This document shows positions 25,185-33,543 of a DNA stretch of 64,000 bases, piece by piece. The notes below the pieces were generated by a model. That model ran no database searches. It saw only the letters and a list, made by a program, of their open reading frames with translations, and was not told the origin of the DNA. How positions within the stretch are numbered: the first letter of the stretch is position 1; every line of letters begins with the position of its first letter. The stretch comes from Alloscardovia omnicolens DSM 21503 (GTDB lineage Bacteria; Actinomycetota; Actinomycetes; Actinomycetales; Bifidobacteriaceae), in the NCBI RefSeq assembly GCF_000420505.1, contig NZ_ATVB01000007.1, forward strand, positions 29,811 through 93,810, in the 5' to 3' direction. The position numbers and the translations under genes were made by a program.

Positions 25185-26033
25185 TCACATAAATAATGTG
25201 CCATGATAAGTTGAAAGATGAACAGGTTGACCAATTTTTCTCGAGAACTGTTCGATCCTTTGTAAATCAGAAAAATACGTTGGATCATCAATTCCGATAT
25301 GTGAAACTGAGCTTTTGACAACAGTAAAACTTTCGGCTTCGCATATTCTAGTAACGAAAAGATTTAAATTCTGTTCATTAAATATTTCAAACATACCCCT
25401 GATGCTCTGTTTTACTTTCTTACAGTCGATTAAATACAATTCATCACTAAATTTTTTCGAAGGATGGAAGATATTTTCGAAAGTGTCTAATGCTTTGCCA
25501 GAATACCATAAGTTTCTCATATGCATCGGCGTAGGAGAGACATCAATACCGGTTCGCAAAGAAACCAGCATCTGGTTACATTCATTAAATGCCCTATTTG
25601 CAGCTGCATTGATTGTAAAATGCGCTCCTGTACCTCGAGAAATAATGCCTGTTCCTTTATCAATAGCCAATACCTGTACTACAGGAATTCTAAAAGGTGA
25701 TGGCAATAATTCAACTATATAAGTTATTGAAGAATTTTTTTCAATTAGATTTTTCAAATAAGGCGGATATGCATAATCAGGTATTTCAACTGGTTTCGCA
25801 TCTGTACGCATATAAAACCAATACGCATCACGTTCAATAATCTCCAAACATGACTGTATTACAGCATCTGAATATGTGGCACCTGATGCAGTTCCATTTG
25901 TCGATCCTGCACAGATATTTGAATATCTTTCAACAGACAGAGGAGGCATAGAAACTATATCGTTTGGAAGTAAGACAGATCGAGATTCAGTCATTGTTGC
26001 ATCATATTTTGATGCAACAATCTGACTAGACAT
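25185..26033 (-). CDS. YcaO cyclodehydratase, C-terminal part (split from the upstream gene by an in-frame TGA)
   Basis: 282 residues that correspond to the second half of a YcaO enzyme: STNGTASGATYSDAVIQSCL and EIIERDAYWFYM are the central ATP/Mg-binding region. YcaO proteins use ATP to activate peptide backbone amides and form azolines or thioamides. The gene is in the same frame as the upstream one. Only TGA ACC separates the two, and the TGA falls where YcaO proteins usually have Trp. The C-terminus lacks the PxPxP end common in azoline-forming YcaO proteins. It may be translated by re-initiation at its own ATG, or it may be the dead half of a nonsense-mutated gene. Confidence 0.85.
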   Translation of the reverse strand: MSSQIVASKYDATMTESRSVLLPNDIVSMPPLSVERYSNICAGSTNGTASGATYSDAVIQSCLEIIERDAYWFYMRTDAKPVEIPDYAYPPYLKNLIEKNSSITYIVELLPSPFRIPVVQVLAIDKGTGIISRGTGAHFTINAAANRAFNECNQMLVSLRTGIDVSPTPMHMRNLWYSGKALDTFENIFHPSKKFSDELYLIDCKKVKQSIRGMFEIFNEQNLNLFVTRICEAESFTVVKSSVSHIGIDDPTYFSDLQRIEQFSRKIGQPVHLSTYHGTLFM

Positions 26034-26036
26034 GGT

Positions 26037-26780
26037 TCATACAATTTCAAGTGAGTTATCATATTTAGCTATTGATGAATTCGAATCATTGACTGGAAAA
26101 CCCCACTCCTTATGAGGATTAACTGCCGGAAAATCCTTCAACATGTCATATGACCCATAAAAATATTCCCCACCTCGAATAGATGAAAGAAAATATCGCT
26201 CTATTGCTTCGCCAATACAGGATGCTTTTGCCTGTTCTTCAGTATCCCCTTTACCACCCGCAACATCAAAACCTTCATTTTGGGATAAAAATTGGACTGC
26301 GTTATAAAAAGATGTACCCTCAACACTATTTCTCTGCTTTATCGGGGTAGTTGCAATTCCTAGCACACCAAAGAAAATAGAGTTGGAGTCTATAAACTCT
26401 TTAGCAGAAGTGCAACGAAAGTCTTGACTGGTCTTAAAATTCCCTGGTTTAAAAGTATTACCAATACCCAAAGATTTTAAATTATAGCTTCTCGATGCAT
26501 TCTTATGCGAACATTGACGACAACCGATAGCAGGAAGAAGCACTACAGCAGAATCTCCCTCAATACCCGAAATTGCCACAACAAAATCGTCTGGAAAATA
26601 TTTTAAACGGCTTTTAAGCTCATCAATATTCGAATTAATTTTTTTCGATACACCAAATATCTGACAATATTTTACAAATCTCCACTTCGCGCATTCTACA
26701 CAACCGAAAACATCTGAAACTTTCTCATGGCTTCGAACGACAATAGGGATACCCTGTATATAATCAACCTTGAAACTCAT
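26037..26780 (-). CDS. E1-like zinc domain fused to YcaO N-terminal part
   Basis: A protein of about 247 residues. The first ~110 residues carry paired cysteines (CVECAKWRFVKYC and CRQCSHKN) like the zinc tetra-Cys of E1/ocin-ThiF partner proteins of azole peptide synthetases. The C-terminal ~80 residues are the YcaO opening (GGKGDTEEQAKASCIGEAIE), including the ATP-binding GEAIERY. Together with the next gene this makes one E1-YcaO fusion of about 530 residues, interrupted by TGA at 26037-26039. The ATG at 26780 has an AAGGA SD. It lies downstream of the precursor gene and an attenuator. Confidence 0.85.
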   Translation of the reverse strand: MSFKVDYIQGIPIVVRSHEKVSDVFGCVECAKWRFVKYCQIFGVSKKINSNIDELKSRLKYFPDDFVVAISGIEGDSAVVLLPAIGCRQCSHKNASRSYNLKSLGIGNTFKPGNFKTSQDFRCTSAKEFIDSNSIFFGVLGIATTPIKQRNSVEGTSFYNAVQFLSQNEGFDVAGGKGDTEEQAKASCIGEAIERYFLSSIRGGEYFYGSYDMLKDFPAVNPHKEWGFPVNDSNSSIAKYDNSLEIV

Positions 26781-26795
26781 CAAATCCTTCTAAAA

Positions 26796-26829
26796 GAAAG
26801 AGCACCTCATATACTCGAGGTACTCTTTC
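26796..26829 (-). terminator. Attenuator between RiPP precursor and synthetase genes
   Basis: Thirteen-base arms (26796-26808 and 26817-26829, one G-T) are followed on the minus strand by a T-rich run (TTTTAG). A leaky terminator here would give excess precursor over enzyme, a common RiPP arrangement. Confidence 0.7.
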
Positions 26830-26850
26830 GTATTTACAAACAACACATGA

Positions 26851-27045
26851 TTAAGCAACAACAATATGTGTAACTTGGCTATTATTATCTTGCTCCATAT
26901 CAATGGATGGACTTACAATCATGCTTGGCATAGGATAACTTCTCTTCGCTTGCATTGCTGGAAGAAAATCTCCAGAAACAAAACCACGAGCAAAATCGCT
27001 ATTTTGCGATTCCAACAAAGCACTATCTTGCGCATTTGACAACAT
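26851..27045 (-). CDS. Candidate RiPP precursor peptide
   Basis: A 64-residue peptide, MLSNAQDSALLESQNSDF at the start and NNSQVTHIVVA at the end, with no Cys. An acidic N-terminal leader-like half is followed by a Ser/Pro/Met-rich segment (SYPMPSMIVSPSIDM). The ATG at 27045 has an excellent AAAGGAGG SD. It is the first gene of an operon with an E1-YcaO synthetase and an MFS exporter and is separated from them by an attenuator. With no Cys, any modification would be on Ser/Thr or other residues. The identity as precursor is inferred from position, size and the strong SD. Confidence 0.7.
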   Translation of the reverse strand: MLSNAQDSALLESQNSDFARGFVSGDFLPAMQAKRSYPMPSMIVSPSIDMEQDNNSQVTHIVVA

Positions 27046-27144
27046 CGTATCGCCTCCTTTCACAAGGACGCGTCAAGCCTATACCTTTGATTTTGGGACA
27101 TAATAGCAGTCCGCATGATGAGGCTGCTTGCCTCGCGCTCATCT

Positions 27145-28149
27145 TTAGTTCATTTGAGAGGTCAGCTCTCCCGCAATAGACTTACTCATCCACGAAGCTA
27201 ATTCACTTCCTCTCAGTCCTTGAGACAGAAGGAAAACAATCTTGGCATAGGTTGCCTCTAAGGTCATATCTCCAGTGCCCACAGCTCCCGCTTGAGCAAT
27301 CGCATCACCAGTTTCATAATGCCCTAACAGCACCTCAGCCTGTTGGCATTGAGAAGCCACAATAACAGGAACTCCATCAGCAATAGTGTATTGAATAACA
27401 TCAACTAATCCTGGTTCATCAGAAGGAACATTACCCACACCATACGCGCGCAAAAGCACAGCTTCAGGGCGAGGAGCAATGAGGTGTTCTAAGCGTTCAG
27501 CAGTAATGCCAGGAACCATATCGACCACAACAACGTCATGACGCTTATATGGTTGAGGATTACTCCACCCACAGCCGCTGCGATCTACAGGATACCAACG
27601 CCACGGAGCACCCGTTCGAGCCAAAGGACCGGTTGCAGGAGAAGAGAAACCTTCAAACGCCCACGAGGATGTTTTGGTTACTCGATTTCCTGGGAAAAGA
27701 TGATGACCGAAGAACAGCGTTACTCCTTGTGCGCGCTGATACAGAGCAGCGTTCAAAGCGCCTGTAACGTTGGCTGTAGCATCCGTTTCGACCATACCTA
27801 AAGGAAGCTGAGAACCCGTCAAAATGACTGGCTTACCAAAATCAGTAAGCGCATAACTTAAGGCTGCCGACGAATAGCTCATCGTATCTGTGCCGTGTAG
27901 CACAACGAAAGCATCGGAATCACCGTGATGCTTCCATAAATCATCAATAATTGCCTGCCAATTATCAGGCGTTGCATTTGAGGAATCAATCAGCGGATCC
28001 AAACTGGTAATACTCACATTGCCCTCGCCCAGCTGCGTGCCACCGAGCACATGGTTGAGCCAGCCCTGTAAATCCGCTCCCGGCTGTAAACCATGCGGAG
28101 AATCAATCATGCCAATAGTTCCCCCTGAATAGGTCACATGAATGCGCAT
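27145..28149 (-). CDS. ansA: Asparaginase (type I-like)
   Basis: Hydrolyses asparagine to aspartate and ammonia. 334 residues. The two catalytic threonine motifs are TYSGGTIGMID near the N-terminus and VLHGTDTMSYS (about 85-95), followed by PVILTGSQLPLG. There is no signal peptide, so it is the cytoplasmic type. The ATG at 28149 is preferred because AAAGGTGG lies eight bases upstream. It is probably transcribed on its own. Confidence 0.93.
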   Translation of the reverse strand: MRIHVTYSGGTIGMIDSPHGLQPGADLQGWLNHVLGGTQLGEGNVSITSLDPLIDSSNATPDNWQAIIDDLWKHHGDSDAFVVLHGTDTMSYSSAALSYALTDFGKPVILTGSQLPLGMVETDATANVTGALNAALYQRAQGVTLFFGHHLFPGNRVTKTSSWAFEGFSSPATGPLARTGAPWRWYPVDRSGCGWSNPQPYKRHDVVVVDMVPGITAERLEHLIAPRPEAVLLRAYGVGNVPSDEPGLVDVIQYTIADGVPVIVASQCQQAEVLLGHYETGDAIAQAGAVGTGDMTLEATYAKIVFLLSQGLRGSELASWMSKSIAGELTSQMN

Positions 28150-28321
28150 AATGTCCACCTTTCGCCGTGAGTATTGCTTCCTGCGTGTATATATCTGTAT
28201 ACAAGCATAGCGAAAGCCCTTAAAATCTTCACACGGGCTTCCCCGAACTGGTATGCAAAAGTCGGCCCATATCAGCAGATAGAGCAGACTTTCAGCAAAC
28301 TTTCGCGCAAAAATATCTCGC

Positions 28322-30163
28322 CTAATCTATGCGCAGAACAATACCCTCCCAAGCCTCTAAACGCTGGTTCAGCACAGAACTGACAGCATGATTGCTCTCG
28401 TAAGTGCTCAACAAAAGGCGCTGATTGATGCTATGCTCATCCAAACCGCTGGCGGCAAGCACAGCAGCAGATTCAGCTGGCACATCCACAGCACTGCCCG
28501 AAACATTAACCAGTACCAGGACACGCTCATCACCCAGCGAGCGCATAAAAGCGTAAATCTGTTCGTTCGAAGCGTCGAGAATCTGCCAATCGCCAGCAGA
28601 AATAACTGGGTTCGTGTGGCGCAATGCAATTAACTGCTTATAGAAGCTGTAAACAGAATTACTATCGCATACTTCCTCAACAGCGTTAATATGCTCATGG
28701 TTCGGGTTGACGCTAATCCATGGCTCGGTTGGCGCATCCTCGGCAGTAAATCCTGCGTAACGAGAGGCGTCCCATTGCATTGGTGTGCGCGCATTATCGC
28801 GCCCACGTCGAGCAAGCGCGTCCATCATAGATTCCGATGATTGGATACCTGCTTCGTCTACTCGCTGATGATACATATTGATTGATTCGAGATCGCGATA
28901 CTGCTCGAGGCGAGTAAAGTGCGCGTTGGTCATGCCTAGTTCTTCGCCCTGATAGATATATGGCGTTCCTCGATGCATGTGCAGGAGCAGTCCGAGAGCT
29001 TTAGCAGAAAGCGAGCGCGACTCTTCCGTACTGTCGTCTCCCCAGCGTGAGACTGCGCGAGGCTGATCATGATTATTAAAGAACAGGCTTGCCCATCCGT
29101 TGTTTTTGACTGCCTGCTGCTGCTCGGATAGTGTGCGCTTAAGCTCGGTTAGCCGCAAAGGAGTTGGATTCCATTTTGTTCCGTTTTCGCAGTCTACATC
29201 CACATGATTAAAGAGGAAGAGCATATCGAGTTCGCCATTATCCGGATTAGTTATATGCTCGTTGCGCTTAGGCGTGATTCCCGGAGCTTCACCCACGGTG
29301 AGGAATCCCTCGCGATGAGCAAAGACTTCGCGGCGCATTTCTGCAAGGAACTCATCTACACGAGGACCATCTGAGCAGAATGGGAATGGAGAGGAATAAC
29401 CGTCTGATCCTGCAGGAAAATCTTCAAGCTCACTGCCATCTTCACCTGGCAAACGACCTTGAGTATCGTATGGCTTGGAAATCTGGGTAATAACATCCAT
29501 ACGGAAACCATCAATACCGCGATCCATCCACCAATTCATCATGGCATACACTGCTTGACGTACTGCAGGGTTCTCCCAGTTGAGGTCTGGCTGCTTCTTG
29601 GAATACTGATGGAGGAAGTATTCGCCACGTTTTTCGTCAAACTGCCATGCCGAACCGCCAAAATATGAACCCCACTTATTTGGTTCTGCACCTGGTTCTC
29701 CTGGCGTATAACCATCGCGTGCAGCACGCCAAATATACCAATCTGCATGCTCATCGTTCTTATCACGACTGGCTTGGAACCATGAGTGTTCATCAGAGGT
29801 ATGGTTCACCACTAAATCCATCACAACTTTCAACCCACGTTCATGAGCCTGAGCCAATAGCTCGTCCATGTCGTCAAGCGTGCCGAAGAGTGGATCGATA
29901 TCTTGATAATCCGAAATATCATAGCCGTTATCGTCTTGTGGAGACTTAAACACAGGACTTAACCACAGCACATCAACGCCTAAGTCTGCAAGATAATCCA
30001 GGCGACTTGTAATGCCTTTCAAATCGCCCATACCGTCTCCATTAGTATCTTGGAAACTGCGTGGATAAATTTGATATACAACAGCATTAGACCACCATGG
30101 ATTAGGTGTTGCACCATTTGTGCGAATAGTGTCGGATAGATGCATGCGGTCAGCTGTGACCAT
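28322..30163 (-). CDS. GH13 alpha-glucosidase (oligo-1,6-glucosidase type)
   Basis: A 613-residue cytoplasmic enzyme that would release glucose from isomalto-oligosaccharides, sucrose-like or malto-oligosaccharides. GH13 motifs: DLVVNHTSDEH (region I), GIDGFRMDVI with the Asp nucleophile (II), FLTVGEAPG with the general acid (III) and FNNHDQPR (IV). QPDLNWENP is typical of oligo-1,6-glucosidases. The ATG at 30163 follows GAGAGGAG. Length and motifs match bifidobacterial AglA/AglB-type enzymes; exact specificity cannot be read from the sequence. Confidence 0.93.
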   Translation of the reverse strand: MVTADRMHLSDTIRTNGATPNPWWSNAVVYQIYPRSFQDTNGDGMGDLKGITSRLDYLADLGVDVLWLSPVFKSPQDDNGYDISDYQDIDPLFGTLDDMDELLAQAHERGLKVVMDLVVNHTSDEHSWFQASRDKNDEHADWYIWRAARDGYTPGEPGAEPNKWGSYFGGSAWQFDEKRGEYFLHQYSKKQPDLNWENPAVRQAVYAMMNWWMDRGIDGFRMDVITQISKPYDTQGRLPGEDGSELEDFPAGSDGYSSPFPFCSDGPRVDEFLAEMRREVFAHREGFLTVGEAPGITPKRNEHITNPDNGELDMLFLFNHVDVDCENGTKWNPTPLRLTELKRTLSEQQQAVKNNGWASLFFNNHDQPRAVSRWGDDSTEESRSLSAKALGLLLHMHRGTPYIYQGEELGMTNAHFTRLEQYRDLESINMYHQRVDEAGIQSSESMMDALARRGRDNARTPMQWDASRYAGFTAEDAPTEPWISVNPNHEHINAVEEVCDSNSVYSFYKQLIALRHTNPVISAGDWQILDASNEQIYAFMRSLGDERVLVLVNVSGSAVDVPAESAAVLAASGLDEHSINQRLLLSTYESNHAVSSVLNQRLEAWEGIVLRID

Positions 30164-30301
30164 GGGAAACTCCTCTCGGGTTTTATCTCTGCTTGAATCA
30201 TTGTGCTTATTGTGCTCATCGCTGAGCGTTCTACTTGATTATCTTAAAAAAGCGCGTTTAATATTCCTAAATCGGGCGTGGCTAGGGTTAATAGAAAGTA
30301 A

Positions 30302-30335
30302 TTGGCTGTCCTAGATTTATCTCTAGGACAGCCAA
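30302..30335. terminator. Hairpin between alpha-glucosidase and the restriction gene
   Basis: A perfect 14-bp stem (30302-30315 with 30322-30335) and six-base loop lie just past the frame-corrected end of the restriction gene (30346), so it probably ends that operon. The U-tract is weak in both directions. Confidence 0.65.
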
Positions 30336-30466
30336 ATTTATATTCTTACCGTTCTTCATTAATGTTGTAATCTTTAAAGCCTAGATATGTACTGAAGCCA
30401 AGCATGTACATTGACATAATCATCATTTGGTTATCAGGTACTCCTTGCATGCTCTCAGAGTATTTT

Positions 30467-31189
30467 TCAAGCTCGGCATAAAACAGTATCGTGCGTTCTT
30501 TCTGATATAGTCCTCTCTTCATTGAGCACCTCGTCTACTACCTTCGGCAAAACCATACATATCTGATAAAACGCGTCAGATTGCCCAGTAACGATTTCAT
30601 AGAATTTATCAATGCTAACTCGACGAATTTTGCGATGTGATACTTTTACACCATTGACAGTGGTTTCCCACACTATATTCTGGCTCTTCTTCGCAATTGC
30701 TTCAACAAGAAAACAAGCGCAATCATCGTTGCTCAATAACTGATTCTGCATTTTTATGTATGTCTTACCAGCAGATGCAGAATTCATTGTATTATGCTTG
30801 TTCTTCATCTCCACATAAATTTTATGAACAGTATTACCCTCATCTACCGTATATCCATTGGAATCTTCATAGATAACATCCCATCCACCCTCTTGACCAT
30901 TTGCTGGAACGTGGCAATTCTTTACATACTCAAATAATCGTTGATGAAAATAACCAATCTCATTTGTGTTCGATTTATCTCGTTGACGAAAAATTTCGTT
31001 AGAGATTATTTGTCCCCAACTTTCACCATAGACAGCTCTGTCAAAAACCATTTTTACAGGATCAACAATATTCGAGTTAAACTTTTTCACATCATATGGC
31101 TTAAGTTTCGAACCGTAATGACGAATTGTTGCTTTTACGTGATTTTTAAAATCTTCATGCGAAATAAAATTAATATCCCAATCCGCCAT
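30467..31189 (-). CDS. Eco47II/Sau96I-like type II restriction endonuclease (3' end frameshifted)
   Basis: 240 residues resembling the Eco47II family, whose members cut GGNCC. Recognisable are NFISHEDFKNHVKATI, FNSNIVDPVKMVFD, NEIFRQRDKSNTNEIGYFHQ and the nuclease core GGWDVIYED ... YVEMKNKHNT (D...ExK). It follows the methyltransferase with a TAATG overlap. The frame ends at 30467, but another frame continues as YAELEKYSESM ... MSMYMLGFSTYLGFKDY to a TAA at 30346-30348. Removing one base from the four-A run at 30480-30483 joins them into about 280 residues. So the nuclease may be truncated, or the run may be a sequencing error. Specificity is by family only. Confidence 0.85.
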   Translation of the reverse strand: MADWDINFISHEDFKNHVKATIRHYGSKLKPYDVKKFNSNIVDPVKMVFDRAVYGESWGQIISNEIFRQRDKSNTNEIGYFHQRLFEYVKNCHVPANGQEGGWDVIYEDSNGYTVDEGNTVHKIYVEMKNKHNTMNSASAGKTYIKMQNQLLSNDDCACFLVEAIAKKSQNIVWETTVNGVKVSHRKIRRVSIDKFYEIVTGQSDAFYQICMVLPKVVDEVLNEERTISERTHDTVLCRA

Positions 31190-32196
31190 TACACAATCTC
31201 CTTCTGTAATGCTTTTATAATCTGTTCACCAATACGCCGGGCCAGCTCAACAGGAACTGCATTACCAATCTGTTTATATTGATTGCTCAGAGTACCTGTA
31301 AAAGACCAACTATCTGGGAAGCTCTGTATTCGAGCATACTCTCGCACAGTGAATGGTCTTGTTTCTTCTGGATGACATCTCTCCGTCTGCTTTTGTGAAG
31401 GAGATGTAGTAAGCGTCAGGCATGGTTCATCCCATGCAATACGGCGTGCCATACCACGTTTACCCCCACCGGAAAAATAACTACGTCCCATGTACTCCCG
31501 TGCAATATTGTCAGGCAAATCTACCCAGCAACCTCCAGGGGGTACTAATTCCATAACACGCTTCTTCTTGTCGCTATACGGCTGAAAAGGACTATCAGGA
31601 ACATTTTTTAAGACATCACGCAAGATTGTCTGTTTCTCATCGGGGATTGGGTATTTGAATGATATCCTATCAGCGATATCATTTCTTATTCCAATAGCAA
31701 TCAGTCGTTCACGCTTTTGTCCGACACCGAAATAGCTTGCGTTCAGCACTCGATATTGAACCTGATACCCATGGCTAATGAATTCATGTCGTATCGTTTC
31801 AAATGTCCTACCATGATCATGGCTCAGCAGACCGCGTACATTTTCAAATAGAAACATCTTAGGCTGAATTTCACTGATACAGCGAGCGAACTCAGCAAAC
31901 AACGTTCCACGCGTATCCCCAAAACCTAGCTTTTTACCCGCATATGAAAATGCTTGGCACGGTGCTCCACCGGAGACAAAATCAACTTTCCCAAAGTACG
32001 GAGTAAAGTCAACTTCATGAATGTCAGATTCAATCACGTTCCAATTAGGGCGATTTAAACGTAGGGTTTCACAAGCAGCATGATCATATTCAACAAATGC
32101 CACATCATCAATACCAGCCTGTTCAAGACCTAAAGCCATTCCTCCACCACCCGCGAAAAGCTCTATACCCTTTATCTTGTTTGCTTTTCCTGACAT
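31189..32196 (-). CDS. DNA (cytosine-5) methyltransferase of the restriction-modification pair
   Basis: A 335-residue C5 methyltransferase that should protect the sites cut by the adjacent nuclease. All main motifs are in order: I ELFAGGGGMALG, IV GGAPCQAFS with the catalytic Cys, VI FENVRGL, VIII QKRERL, the variable target-recognition region (about 190-280), and X QIGNAVPVELA. It comes first in the operon, so the methylase is made before the nuclease. The ATG at 32196 follows a weak SD. Confidence 0.95.
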   Translation of the reverse strand: MSGKANKIKGIELFAGGGGMALGLEQAGIDDVAFVEYDHAACETLRLNRPNWNVIESDIHEVDFTPYFGKVDFVSGGAPCQAFSYAGKKLGFGDTRGTLFAEFARCISEIQPKMFLFENVRGLLSHDHGRTFETIRHEFISHGYQVQYRVLNASYFGVGQKRERLIAIGIRNDIADRISFKYPIPDEKQTILRDVLKNVPDSPFQPYSDKKKRVMELVPPGGCWVDLPDNIAREYMGRSYFSGGGKRGMARRIAWDEPCLTLTTSPSQKQTERCHPEETRPFTVREYARIQSFPDSWSFTGTLSNQYKQIGNAVPVELARRIGEQIIKALQKEIV

Positions 32197-32668
32197 AAAA
32201 TCTCGGTGCCAAGCCTTTCGTATGTAATGGGTTTAAATGGTGCAAGAAAATATTGCACTCATAAAAACAACTCGCCTGAATAGATGAATTCTGACTTAAT
32301 ATCCTAGACCAATAAACAGACCTTATTCAGTGAGAAAAACATCTTCATCAAGAAATCAGCATCCGCTTTTAAATTGGATTTTATGCAAAATATTACAACA
32401 CCTAACGCAAGACTTTACTTGCAGTATACGAATTATCTCATTAATAAATGGTCTGTGTGCTTCAGGCACACAGACCATCAGTGTCAATGTAAAAGTCAGC
32501 CGCTGCTAGTCAATCAATAATTGAAAATCATAGCTATCAAAACACCCCACTGGGCTGTTTCTACTTAACCGCGTCCTGCAATTGGAGAGACCTTCGGCCC
32601 CTCAATCTGGCTCGCAGCCGTCACTCGCCTGCTCGCAGCGGTTAAAGAAACACCCCACTGGGCTGTTT
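32197..32668. other. Intergenic region between the restriction-modification operon and the sugar permease
   Basis: 472 bases with no gene seen. The right part holds one copy of a 33-bp direct repeat (32540-32572; the other copy is 32648-32680). Between the two copies is a GC-rich stretch with GCTCGCAGC repeats. The left part is AT-rich and must carry the promoter of the methyltransferase gene. Confidence 0.5.
32540..32572 (-). repeat. Duplicate of the permease gene 3' end and terminator (copy 1)
   Basis: 33 bases identical to 32648-32680, which encode the last codons of the permease (minus strand ...GCGGTTAAGTAG) and the start of a terminator-like hairpin (AAACAGCCC/GGGGTGTTT). The duplication puts a second copy of the hairpin downstream. 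Confidence 0.75.
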
Positions 32669-33538
32669 CTACTTAACCGCTCCGCGCATAACACCACCAA
32701 TAACCCACTTTTGCGCAATAATGTACACAATCAAAACTGGAGCCATTGCCATCAAATAGCTAGAGAATGCCATCGGATAGTTTGTGGCGAACTGAGAGCT
32801 AAATACATACTGTGCCAAAGGAATAGTCTGGTTTGATTGATCAGTCAGAACAATCAAAGGTAAAAGGAAGTCGTTCCATGCCCACAGAGCAGTTAAAATA
32901 GCAATCGTTGCGTTAATAGGGCTCATCAGAGGGAAAATAATCTGCCAGAAAATGCGCCACGTGCTCGCACCATCGATGCGGGCTGCTTCCTCTAGAGATA
33001 CAGGTATCGAGCGGATAAATCCGGTAGCAATAAACAGATTTGTTCCCAAACCTAAAATCATGTACAAAATAATCAAACCAATTTGATTATCCAGATGCAA
33101 TGTTCCCATTTGCTTAGCAATCGGAAGCATAACTACAGGGAATGGCACAAACATAGCAGCAATAAAGAAGTAATACAGGAAGCGGAAGAAACGCTTATCC
33201 ATATTACGTGCCACAGCATAAGCAACGAAAGTATTCGTCAACAAAGTGAGCACAACTGCAGCCACGGTAATAATAGCTGAGTTCAACGCTGCCTTTGGAT
33301 AGTTCACCTTTGCAGCAGCATCAGCAAAATTATGCCATTGCCATGTTGTTGGCAAACTAAATGTGCCAGCCTCAGCAGGGGTTTTCAAAGCTGTAACAAT
33401 CGTGAAGTACAGCGGCACGAGGACGGTCAAAGACAAGACTGCTACAGCAGCAGTAAGCCACCAGTTAATATTGCGGTCCTTGCGATACTTCACTCGAGAA
33501 GAATGTGCAGGACGAGTGGATGAAATTGCAGTAGACAT
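32669..33538 (-). CDS. Carbohydrate ABC transporter permease (MalG/CUT1 type)
   Basis: About 289 residues with six membrane helices. The EAA loop of CUT1 permeases is visible as EEAARIDGASTWRIFWQIIF (about 190-209), where the ATPase docks. The ATG at 33538 lies five bases past the stop of the partner permease, with AAGGTG upstream. It forms a MalF/MalG pair with the next gene and a lipoprotein receptor. No ATPase is encoded here, so a shared MsiK-type ATPase elsewhere is likely. Confidence 0.93.
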   Translation of the reverse strand: MSTAISSTRPAHSSRVKYRKDRNINWWLTAAVAVLSLTVLVPLYFTIVTALKTPAEAGTFSLPTTWQWHNFADAAAKVNYPKAALNSAIITVAAVVLTLLTNTFVAYAVARNMDKRFFRFLYYFFIAAMFVPFPVVMLPIAKQMGTLHLDNQIGLIILYMILGLGTNLFIATGFIRSIPVSLEEAARIDGASTWRIFWQIIFPLMSPINATIAILTALWAWNDFLLPLIVLTDQSNQTIPLAQYVFSSQFATNYPMAFSSYLMAMAPVLIVYIIAQKWVIGGVMRGAVK

Positions 33539-33543
33539 TGTTA

